A stretch of 64,000 bases of DNA, taken from assembly GCF_017562075.2 (NCBI RefSeq), contig NC_054082.1:33821148-33885147 (forward strand), given 5' to 3'. The notes beneath the pieces were generated by a model. The model did not search any database. It was not told the DNA's origin and saw nothing but the letters and a program-made list of their open reading frames with translations. Position numbers and translations under genes: made by a program. Source of the DNA: Anopheles merus. Taxonomy: Eukaryota > Arthropoda > Insecta > Diptera > Culicidae. Below are positions 13,407-21,500 of the stretch, piece by piece (within the stretch, counting starts at the first letter, position 1; each line of letters begins with the position of its first letter).

Positions 13407-13771
13407 ATATTTTCTAACAGAACTGCCGTGTTAGAACGCAACAAATGACAAATGTCCTATTTTAATAATAAGGATGAAAACAATGCATGTGTCTTTAAAA
13501 GTACAGTAAATTTTTTTTTAATTAAAAAGTGCACAATCAAAAAAAAAAGATAGTAAAATTTGTAAATAAGAAACTATTCCAGATTTGAAGCGAGGGGTAC
13601 AAAAAGTCACTTTGTTTGACAATCATGATTTTAAACAGTATTTTATATAAATATTGAGGTATATTTTTTATTCTCATCTTTGCGGCCCACGAATCACTGA
13701 AAATCTGTACTTGCTCTGATGAAATGAGTTTGACACAGCTGCTGTACAGAAAAAAGAACAGCCTTAGACAT

Positions 13772-14034
13772 TATGGGAATGTTCTAGCTGATTTCACTAC
13801 TTTCGGGTGCACGTAATGAGTTGGCTTGTTGCTCGCTTGGTGGTCACTCGTAGAATGATTTTATTTCTAATATAAAATATAATTCTAATCCTATATCTAA
13901 TGGTAGTAGTGCAATCGTTTGCTATTGTTAGTGTTAGTGAGTGAAAGAGTGCTACACGTTACGCGCGATGCGTTCTGTATGTGTTTGCTATGCGTAACGC
14001 GTCTTAAGAAGCGGTTACACGTTGTGTCACCACA
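13772..14034 (-). repeat. 3' LTR of the CsRn1-type element
   Basis: 263 bp, identical over its length to 18242-18504. On the minus strand it starts TGTGGTGACA and ends CCCATA. It contains a minus-strand AATAAA polyadenylation signal (plus-strand 13860-13865) and an AT-rich TATATTTTATA segment next to it. Near its start, GGTGACAC and GTGTAACC can form a short imperfect hairpin. Confidence 0.95.
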
Positions 14035-14047
14035 CTACTTCCCCCTT
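14035..14047 (-). other. Polypurine tract of the LTR element
   Basis: On the minus strand the 13 bases directly before the 3' LTR read AAGGGGGAAGTAG. A purine-rich run in this place primes plus-strand DNA synthesis in LTR retrotransposons. The pol stop codon lies only a few bases upstream (14053-14055). Confidence 0.85.
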
Positions 14048-14052
14048 AGATT

Positions 14053-17000
14053 TTAATAGCGGTTCGGAATCACAACACGGCGTCCTGAGCGTGTTTTGTA
14101 CGGAGGGTCTACAATTGGTGGTGAATTGGAATGCTGATCATTTTTCGCGGGTGAATCTTCATCCTCTGCCTGGGTAAATGCTGCTTTAAGGCGGTCGATG
14201 GAAACTGGGACGTTCTTTCCGTTTACCTCGACGATAAAAACCTTTCTCTTCCGTCGGACCACTCGGTATGGTCCATCATACGGCTGCGTTAGAGGCGGTT
14301 TGATTGCACCCACTCGGATGAAAACGTGTGTGCATGTTGCTATCTCCTTTTGGATGAATGGAGCTTCTCGTGTGTTGTGGTTGCTGGTTGGTTTTGGTGC
14401 TATTTTCAACATTTGCTGCTTCAGCTGTGTTACAAACTCAGATGTTGCTCTCTTATCTTCGCTTGGCACGAAAAATTCACCAGGTAGTCGAAGTGGTACG
14501 CCGTAAATAAGCTCAGCAACCGTTGCATTTAAATCTGCTTTCAGAGCAGATCGCATGCCTAAGAGGACGATAGGTAGGACTTCAGTCCACCTCGAGTTTT
14601 GGTGGCACATTATAGCTGCCTTGAGCTGTCGATGTGTACGCTCGATTTGTCCGTTTGCTTGCGGATGGTATGGGGTAGTGCGCAAGTGTGTTATGCCAAG
14701 CATACTTGTAAGGGTACGGAAAAGCTCTGACTCGAATTGCCTGCCACAGTCGGTTGTAATATTCGTCGGTACACCAAATCGCGAAATCCAACCACTGATG
14801 AAAGCACGCGCTACGGTGTGTGCGGTCATGTTAGGTATAGGGTAAACCTCGGGCCACCTGGTAAATTTATCGATGATGGTAAGACAATATAAATTGCCTT
14901 CAGATGGCGGTAAGGATCCTATGAGATCCATATGGATGTGTGCGAATCGGCGATCAGGCGTTTTGATTTGATCAATTGGCGATTTGTTATGGCGTTGTAT
15001 TTTTGATTTCTGGCATGGCATACAATTCGTTACAAATGCTTTGCAATCTCGACGAAGAGAAGGCCAAATGAAGCGGTCAGATACCAAACGAGTGGTAGCA
15101 CGTATACCAGGGTGTGATGTGCTATGCATTTTTTCTAAAATCTGCTTTCTAAATTGCTTTGGTACGAAAGGGCGAATCGCCTCTGTGGATATATCGCAAT
15201 ATATGGGAGTATCGGCTAGAGGTGATTTTAATTGTTTAAGATGAACGCAAGTATTTGTTGGTGGGTTTTCTAGGAAATGCTTGAGTTCTGGATCGGTTTT
15301 CTGTTCCTTAGCCATGCGATTGTAGTCTATTGTATCTATTGCAGTAATGGTGTTAATGCGGCTCAGCATGTCGGCAACTTTATTCGCATCACCCGCTACA
15401 TGCCGAATATCGGTTGTAAATTCGCTTATGTAGCTAAGTCTGCGTTGCTGTGTAGGTGTAGCCTTTTCTGGGCGCTGCTGAAAAGCGGTGACGAGCGGTT
15501 TATGATCTGTATAAATACAAAACTCTCGGGCTTGTACGGTATCTTTAAAGTGCTTTACTGCTTCGTACATCGCGATTAGCTCGCGATCATACGTGCTTAG
15601 CTTTTGTTGGCTCTCACTCAGCTTGCGTGAAAAGAATGCAAGTGGTTGTAGTCCCTTTTCGGTGATCTGATGAAGAACGGCACCGATGCACGTATTCGAG
15701 GCATCCACATCAAGGGCTAGTGTTCCTTCAGGTGAAGGGTGTGCAAGCAGAGTAGCATTTGATAGTTCCTGTTTGCACTTTAGGAATGCGTCGTTGGTAG
15801 TGTCATTCCATTCGAGGCTAGTCGTGTCGTTTTTTATGTTGCCTGATATCATTGCCTGTAGGATGCGTTGGTTTTCAGCTGCGCGTGGTAGGAATCGGCG
15901 ATAAAAGTTTATGGCTCCTAGAAATCTTTTCAGTTCCTTGGCGTTAATGGGTCTAGGTATATCAATAATGGCTTGAACTTTGGCGAGTTTCGGTTGTATA
16001 CCCTCGGCTGTGACTCTGTGTCCGAGAAAATCCACAGATTGTTGGCCTATTTGACATTTAGCTGCGTTTATGACGAGACCATTCTGTTTCAAGCGTTCAA
16101 AAACTTCACGAAGGTGCCTTTTATGCAGTTCTATGTTCTCTGAAGCTATGCATAGATCATCTACGTAAGGAAAAACATAATCGAGGTCGCCTAAGATAGC
16201 GTGCAAATGCCTTTGTAGAGTCTGTCCTGCGTTTCTTAAGCCAAAGGTCATGTATTTAAATTCGAAAAGTCCGAAAGGGGTCGTTATGGCCGTCTTTGGG
16301 ACATCTTCTGGGGCTACTGGAATCTGATGATATGCCCTTTGTAAGTCAATACATGAAAATATTGTTTTGCCGTGCAGGATATTCGAAAAATCCTGAATAT
16401 GCGGTACTGGGTATCGGTCTGGTATGGTGATCGCGTTAAGATTCCGATAATCTCCGCACGGTCTCCACTTGCCGTTCGATTTTTTTACAAGATGTAAAGC
16501 GCTTGCCCAGTTGCTTTTAGAGGGTTGACAAATCCCCTGTTCCATTAAAAATTGGAATTCAGCCTTGGCTTCTTTTAATTTGTCGATGGGCAATCGTCGT
16601 GGTCGACAAAAAACGGGTGGTCCGTTAGTGATTATCTGATGGACGGTGTTTGCCTCGGTTGGTTTGTGCTTCATGTTTAAAACAGTTATGTCCTTATATT
16701 CGTTAAGAATGTCAGAAAACGGTGAATTCATGTCGAATGTGGTAATAGCAGGTTCGGTCACTGCGTTAATGTTTTCGATTTCAAAACGGGTCGTGTTATC
16801 GATCAGTTTGCATCGCCGGAGATCGACAAGGAGATCGTAATGTTTTAAGAAATCGGCACCTATGATTGGCGACTTTACATCTGCGATGACAAACACCCAC
16901 ACAAAGGATCGTCGTAGGCCGAGATCGACAGTGATACGCTTGGTACCGTACGTGTGTATTGGGGTACCGTTCGCGGCAAACAGCTGTTGTGAGTGTTTTG

Positions 17001-17250
17001 GTGAGTTACGTTCTCTTAAGGTTGGTGGGACAACAGAAACGTCCGCTCCGGTGTCGATAAGGAATCGATTCGATGTTTTCGGGTCGTGTATGTGTATGCG
17101 TTGTAAGCGATTGTTGTCGCTGCTGTCGTTGTCCGTGGCGGACGCAGGATTGCTGGCAGATGCAGCAGCGGCGTGGGCGGTTTGTGGGTTAGCGCTTACA
17201 TCGGTCGCGGTCGAGAGTACACCTCGATCTTCCCGTCGAAAAAAATACAC
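14053..17250 (-). CDS. pol: Pol polyprotein (protease, reverse transcriptase, RNase H, integrase)
   Basis: An intact frame of 1,065 codons counted from the first Met. That Met lies in the overlap just after the frameshift site and is probably not used, because pol should be made as a Gag-Pol fusion. Domains in order: aspartic protease with LIDTGADVS (Asp66); reverse transcriptase from about 215 with IDLQRAYHQIP (Asp302), FGLRNAGQT and the YVDD active site (362-365); RNase H with DVDASN (Asp516), Glu557 and YTDHKPL (Asp582); integrase zinc finger H709-X3-H713-X29-C743-X2-C746; integrase core D775, D834, E870 (a D,D35E spacing); GPY/F-type module near 993-1025. It ends with a basic TRSGRR-type tail common to Ty3/gypsy elements. 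No chromodomain is seen. One oddity is TTDCGRQFE at the second catalytic Asp, with Cys835 in a variable position. All expected catalytic residues are present. Confidence 0.96.
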   Translation of the reverse strand: MYFFRREDRGVLSTATDVSANPQTAHAAAASASNPASATDNDSSDNNRLQRIHIHDPKTSNRFLIDTGADVSVVPPTLRERNSPKHSQQLFAANGTPIHTYGTKRITVDLGLRRSFVWVFVIADVKSPIIGADFLKHYDLLVDLRRCKLIDNTTRFEIENINAVTEPAITTFDMNSPFSDILNEYKDITVLNMKHKPTEANTVHQIITNGPPVFCRPRRLPIDKLKEAKAEFQFLMEQGICQPSKSNWASALHLVKKSNGKWRPCGDYRNLNAITIPDRYPVPHIQDFSNILHGKTIFSCIDLQRAYHQIPVAPEDVPKTAITTPFGLFEFKYMTFGLRNAGQTLQRHLHAILGDLDYVFPYVDDLCIASENIELHKRHLREVFERLKQNGLVINAAKCQIGQQSVDFLGHRVTAEGIQPKLAKVQAIIDIPRPINAKELKRFLGAINFYRRFLPRAAENQRILQAMISGNIKNDTTSLEWNDTTNDAFLKCKQELSNATLLAHPSPEGTLALDVDASNTCIGAVLHQITEKGLQPLAFFSRKLSESQQKLSTYDRELIAMYEAVKHFKDTVQAREFCIYTDHKPLVTAFQQRPEKATPTQQRRLSYISEFTTDIRHVAGDANKVADMLSRINTITAIDTIDYNRMAKEQKTDPELKHFLENPPTNTCVHLKQLKSPLADTPIYCDISTEAIRPFVPKQFRKQILEKMHSTSHPGIRATTRLVSDRFIWPSLRRDCKAFVTNCMPCQKSKIQRHNKSPIDQIKTPDRRFAHIHMDLIGSLPPSEGNLYCLTIIDKFTRWPEVYPIPNMTAHTVARAFISGWISRFGVPTNITTDCGRQFESELFRTLTSMLGITHLRTTPYHPQANGQIERTHRQLKAAIMCHQNSRWTEVLPIVLLGMRSALKADLNATVAELIYGVPLRLPGEFFVPSEDKRATSEFVTQLKQQMLKIAPKPTSNHNTREAPFIQKEIATCTHVFIRVGAIKPPLTQPYDGPYRVVRRKRKVFIVEVNGKNVPVSIDRLKAAFTQAEDEDSPAKNDQHSNSPPIVDPPYKTRSGRRVVIPNRY

Positions 17251-18083
17251 GGTACGTTCGGGTTGTCAGCCTTCTGTTTTTCGCACTTGCGAGCTTGAGA
17301 ACCGTGCCGGAAATGAAACCAGCAGATCCAGCCACGTTTATTTCTGGCTGGCGTTCCATCCCGTCGGCTGCAAGAACGAGAACGTGTATTAGTAAAACGG
17401 TTCCGTCTGTGGGGGTTACCTGTTAGTGCTTCATCTAAGCGTTGCGTAAGGGCTTCGATACGTTTTTCCAGCGAATTTATCGTAGCTCCATCTCCTCGAT
17501 ATTGAATAGAGGAAATCTGCTCGCGGGGTGCCTCCAGAATCTTGTCAGCAACTTTTGCCTGGTCGTCCAGTGTTGCGGTTGGCATGGCTGCGATGATGGC
17601 ACGAGTTGTGTTGGGCAGGGCTCGCAACCATAAGTTGGTCAGGATGTTGTCGGTACAACCTGCTCCTCCTAAGCGGCGCATCTCGGACAGCAAAACGCTG
17701 GGTTTCTGGTCTCCAAGGGACATGCCGGACAGCAAACTGCTCAGTCGCTGTGTTTCCGATGGTTGGAAATGAGCGATAACAGCTTCCTTTAGTGTTTCGT
17801 ACTTGTTGCTGTTATTTTCGTTTTGGCACTGCTTGATTACTGAATGCACGTATTTTGCTCGTGAACCAAGAGCGACGATCACTGTGTTGAACTTAAACTT
17901 GTCCAGTTTAATGCCGTTGACGTGAAAAGAGGCTTCGAGGCATATGAACCAGGTTTCAATATCCGCTTGGTCGAAGTCTGGAAAATTTATTTTGGCAATC
18001 ACTGTAGCTTCACTTGCCTCACTTTTCACAATCAGCGCACCATTTTGTTCAACTTCATTGTTGGTCGTCATTTTGTTTCGCAC
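17196..18083 (-). CDS. gag: Gag polyprotein (capsid-like with Cys-His-Cys finger)
   Basis: An intact frame of 295 codons, 157 bp downstream of the 5' LTR. The first ATG gives MRNKMTTNN; the second Met, four codons on, is an alternative start. Residues 30-190 have the pattern of CsRn1/Kabuki-type capsids: INFPDFDQADIETWF near 33-47, then LLSGMSLGDQKPS and LWLRALP. Residues 200-225 look like a short coiled coil, followed by a basic Arg/Ser-rich stretch. The finger reads C254-X2-H257-X9-C267, the order reported for this clade instead of the usual CX2CX4HX4C knuckle. The expected fourth Cys, normally close behind C267, is absent there; C279 is the next candidate. Gag should assemble the virus-like particle that carries the element RNA. 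Confidence 0.92.
   Translation of the reverse strand: MRNKMTTNNEVEQNGALIVKSEASEATVIAKINFPDFDQADIETWFICLEASFHVNGIKLDKFKFNTVIVALGSRAKYVHSVIKQCQNENNSNKYETLKEAVIAHFQPSETQRLSSLLSGMSLGDQKPSVLLSEMRRLGGAGCTDNILTNLWLRALPNTTRAIIAAMPTATLDDQAKVADKILEAPREQISSIQYRGDGATINSLEKRIEALTQRLDEALTGNPHRRNRFTNTRSRSCSRRDGTPARNKRGWICWFHFRHGSQARKCEKQKADNPNVPCIFFDGKIEVYSRPRPM
17238..17244 (-). promoter_or_regulatory. -1 ribosomal frameshift heptamer between gag and pol
   Basis: In the gag frame the minus strand reads ATT TTT TTC, giving a T-TTT-TTC slippery heptamer within a run of seven T. The pol frame is -1 relative to gag, and the two frames overlap here (gag stops at 17196-17198). A slip at this site would join them. 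The existence of frameshifting is inferred; the sequence and the frame relation are seen directly. I did not resolve a downstream pseudoknot. Confidence 0.75.
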
Positions 18084-18226
18084 GCGGTCGACACTTGATG
18101 GTCAATGTTCGATTATTGAAATTAAAAACGCGGCGAGCGAAATGCAAATGAAAAGCTGTCACTGTGAAATGATTACTCGCGATTGCTACGTTACGTTTCG
18201 GATAAACGTAATTTGATACAAGTTCA

Positions 18227-18239
18227 GTCGGGGTCACCA
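18227..18239 (-). other. Primer binding site, tRNA-Trp type
   Basis: The minus strand reads TGGTGACCCCGAC, beginning two bases after the 5' LTR. Its complement GTCGGGGTCACCA matches the 3' end of insect tRNA-Trp as I recall it, including CCA. Use of tRNA-Trp is a known feature of CsRn1-clade elements. The match to the host tRNA was not checked against the genome. Confidence 0.8.
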
Positions 18240-18241
18240 GT

Positions 18242-18504
18242 TATGGGAATGTTCTAGCTGATTTCACTACTTTCGGGTGCACGTAATGAGTTGGCTTGTT
18301 GCTCGCTTGGTGGTCACTCGTAGAATGATTTTATTTCTAATATAAAATATAATTCTAATCCTATATCTAATGGTAGTAGTGCAATCGTTTGCTATTGTTA
18401 GTGTTAGTGAGTGAAAGAGTGCTACACGTTACGCGCGATGCGTTCTGTATGTGTTTGCTATGCGTAACGCGTCTTAAGAAGCGGTTACACGTTGTGTCAC
18501 CACA
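18242..18504 (-). repeat. 5' LTR of the CsRn1-type element
   Basis: Identical to the LTR at 13772-14034, base by base. It would carry the promoter for the minus-strand transcript; the AATAAA signal lies at plus-strand 18330-18335. No differences between the LTRs implies recent insertion or recent gene conversion. Confidence 0.95.
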
Positions 18505-18508
18505 ACAT

Positions 18509-21500
18509 ACTGAAGAGACCTGGTTCAGAATTCATACTAAAACAACTCCAGGGTTCATTTGTAAGAATCTATCTTAAAGGTTACTTAGAGGGCTGATGCC
18601 TTTCTAAAATCCCTTCAATTTTATAAAATGGTTGGTTTATCAATGAAACTATCCAACCAATGTCCATACCATCGCACCAAAACTCAATCAAAACAGCTTG
18701 TATGACAAATCCAAGCAAAGTGATATTAAATGAAATTTAACTTGAATTATTTCCTTCACATTTACCACAATAGTTTATCTGGTTCTATCACAAACCAACG
18801 CTTTTTGTCAGCAAACGGATAGGTATAGTAGTGAAAATGTATACTGTTACTGCTTTTAAACTATTCACCAATCGATCCCGTGTCAAGTCAATGAAAAACA
18901 ACTAGTGCTCTTCGCAGCACACAACCCGCTTCAATGTCGTTACACGTGTGTGATTGTGCATGTATTTTCAAAGTCTTTATTGATTGAGGTAAATACATGT
19001 TTTGCCTTTGATTTTTTAAATGAATTTCCTCTTCAACAAACCCTTTCCTCCGGCGTTCCCCAAACCAACCAACCAATGCGGACGCGCTGTGATGGTGTAA
19101 CTCTTCCGGTACAAAAAGCCGGCACATGGACAGCTGGCTACGCAACTTGGGCAAGCGAGAGAGCCTGCTGTGCATTTGTGTAGCCTACTCATACTGGGCC
19201 TGTGTACAGTACATAAAGTGCTGTGTTATCTTTGCATAGTGACTGGTTGTGGTCATTTGCCAATGCCAAGATCCCGTCTTCTTCCCGTGTAGAAACGCTT
19301 CCGAAGAGTTGGAAAATTAGTTCCTCGAAATAGCATCTATCTTACAAGAAATTTTGTCTTTTACGGAAAGCAGTGAGCAGATGAGCGAGGGAAGCTCCGG
19401 TGTATTGAGTGATGTGGTCGGGTTGATTAACAAACCAAACGTGGAGACTAAATCAAAACAGGGCAGCACAAATGCAAATATTCTTTTTTTCTTGTTAAAA
19501 CTGCTTATACATTCAATTTCTGTAGAACTGTGGGCCAACGGAATCAAAATCACTGGTTGTAGAATCGGAAATAACACGTTTGCCAGCTTCTCCTAATCTA
19601 AATCTAATATTCAACGTTTCCAACCACTTTCGAAGCAGAAAGCTCGGAAAGTTTTCCTTTGCTGCTTACAAGATACCTTTCCATAATTAATCACCCAAAC
19701 CGTGACCTCTCAAATTGATACTTTGACTGTATCCGCCCACCTTAAACCCTTGCCTTTCTTTTCCAAACAGCGCTCGACCTGCAACCTCCGACACTCTGTG
19801 CCCTTTCAAAGGAGCGGAAAAACATTTTTCACGATAAAAATCCGCACCAATCCCGTTGACGGATTGATCGGTGTCTCGCTCGTCCCAGTTGCGCTTCGTA
19901 AACCATCCTGCGCCTGCTACGCCGGCTTTAATTAAAGCGACGCCGGGACAAATGATAACTTGATTACGGTGAGCGAGGTTGCGACCGTTGTTTGATGCGT
20001 CGTGGCAGTAAATACGTCATAAATCAACCCGTTCCGGTACTGGGACGGAAACATCCGCTTCCTTGGCGTCGTTTTTGCTGCCCCACATCAGGCAAACGGA
20101 GCCGTACGAAAGCCGTGCACAAAGAATTGTACCATGGTCATCCGAAATTCTTTTACAACCGCTGCACAGCACGTTTCATTATTCATTCGAACGTCTACCA
20201 CCTTGTGTTGGTACACTCTGAAGAGGTATGTTCCTTCGGTGTTGCCTCGAAGCAACCAGGTGGACCAGTTTCGCAAACGACCCAAGATGTCCTTGAACAG
20301 CTTTGCAAGCCATTGTAGAAAGCGGCAGCAGCAGCGGGTGGGTATGTTCGGTTTTTCACACATTGTCGTCACATGAGGCCACAGTTCCGTTTCTAGTTCC
20401 GGCGTCGTGAAAGATTCGTTCTAGGCAGGAATATCGAACGACGAACATAAATCAAATTATTTCATATCGGGCAAGTGTTTGCCTTACGAATGAGTGAGTG
20501 CCTTTTCAGCATTGTCCTTGTTCATACGCAACGGTTGTTTGTTGTGTTGTGTGTAGAGATGTTCAAAAGTGAGTCAGTTGATATGCAATAGTGCGATGGT
20601 TGTTCGTGGTGCATTAAATGCTGGGAGCTCAATTCCATCTTTTGTTGATTTTTGTTTCAGCGCAATAAAGGGCATTCCATTCCTACAAAAGATAACAATC
20701 CAGCGATAAGTGAATACAATTTTCCACTATCTATCAGAAAGACACTTTACACTGCCAATCCGTCTGCCCGAAAGATCACTTCTTTGTGAAGGTCAAATGA
20801 AACGATATTAAACCTCTGCCGTCGTTTAGTGCCGCTTGCTAAACAAGTTGAGTGCAGTATCTTCACCTTTCCCTCGCCAGTCATTATAATGCCGTGCCAC
20901 TGTAACTTGCTTTTGTGGTACAATTTACTTTGCCGGTCTAGCCCGTCCTATGCCCGTTCTTCACAAGAAACGCGACAAGAAACAAGACAAAACAAACCTC
21001 CCAACAATAGAGAGGGAGAAGAAATAAAACCAAAAAAAAAAAAAACAAAAAAACAAAACACCGACAACGCTCCACTGCTTCCGCGGCTCTTGCGGGCGAA
21101 ATTCCATGTTCCTTTAGCCAAGATTTGCTGTCCGCCCTGCCAACGTGACACCAGCGTGCTGCTCCCACCTCCCATGCACAGCGAACATACACGGCAGCAT
21201 ATTTTCAGCATCAAAAGGTTTTTCGCCTGCCAGCTGAGGAGGGCGCGCTGATGCACGCGTTGGCGAACCGGTGGCCGGGAGAACCATTACCATCCTCACT
21301 TCTGACGCGCACAGTATGGGAATGCGAAAAATGCCATAAATCATAAGTCGCCCGTAGGGTGGTGCCGTTCATCGTCGTTGTCGTCACACACACACACACA
21401 CGCGTCCACCGAGCACCACCATCCTGGTGGCGCACAGGGCAGCCGAAAGCGCTAAACCCGCAAGGGCAATCAACGGCAACACGACGATGTTGCCTCGGGC

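Larger units (their letters stand above)
11404..13741. mobile_element. hAT-like DNA transposon, non-autonomous or decayed (element A, 2338 bp)
   Basis: The two ends carry inverted repeats that match at 13 of 15 positions (CAGGTATGTCAAACT on the left; CAGCTGTGTCAAACT as the reverse complement of the right end). They are flanked by a perfect 8-bp duplication, CTGTACAG, at 11396-11403 and 13742-13749. An 8-bp duplication with T at position 2 and A at position 7 fits the hAT superfamily preference. The left subterminal region holds a perfect 14-bp GC palindrome (11421-11434) and the right end a matching TGCGGCCCAC, resembling the GGCCCGCGGGCC ends known in hAT (Charlie-like) families. I see no transposase: the longest internal frame (12071-12469, 132 codons) has no hAT dimerisation or DDE motifs. 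Another element (12775-13406) is nested within it, so the original length was about 1.7 kb. Confidence 0.85.
13772..18504 (-). mobile_element. Complete Ty3/gypsy LTR retrotransposon, CsRn1-type, minus strand
   Basis: The element is 4,733 bp with two identical direct LTRs, flanked by a 4-bp duplication ACAT (13768-13771 and 18505-18508; the border base is ambiguous by 1 bp). Read on the minus strand it runs LTR, tRNA-Trp-type primer site, gag, a -1 frameshift signal, pol (protease, reverse transcriptase, RNase H, integrase), polypurine tract, LTR. There is no envelope gene. The tRNA-Trp primer and the unusual Cys-His-Cys gag finger are hallmarks reported for the CsRn1/Kabuki clade; clade assignment is from recalled features, not a tree. 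Open frames and identical LTRs indicate a recent, potentially autonomous copy. Its left end lies 22 bp from the duplicated target site of hAT element A. Confidence 0.95.

Noticed and set aside
14198..18216. Plus-strand frames across the LTR element
   Set aside because: They are antisense shadows of gag and pol.
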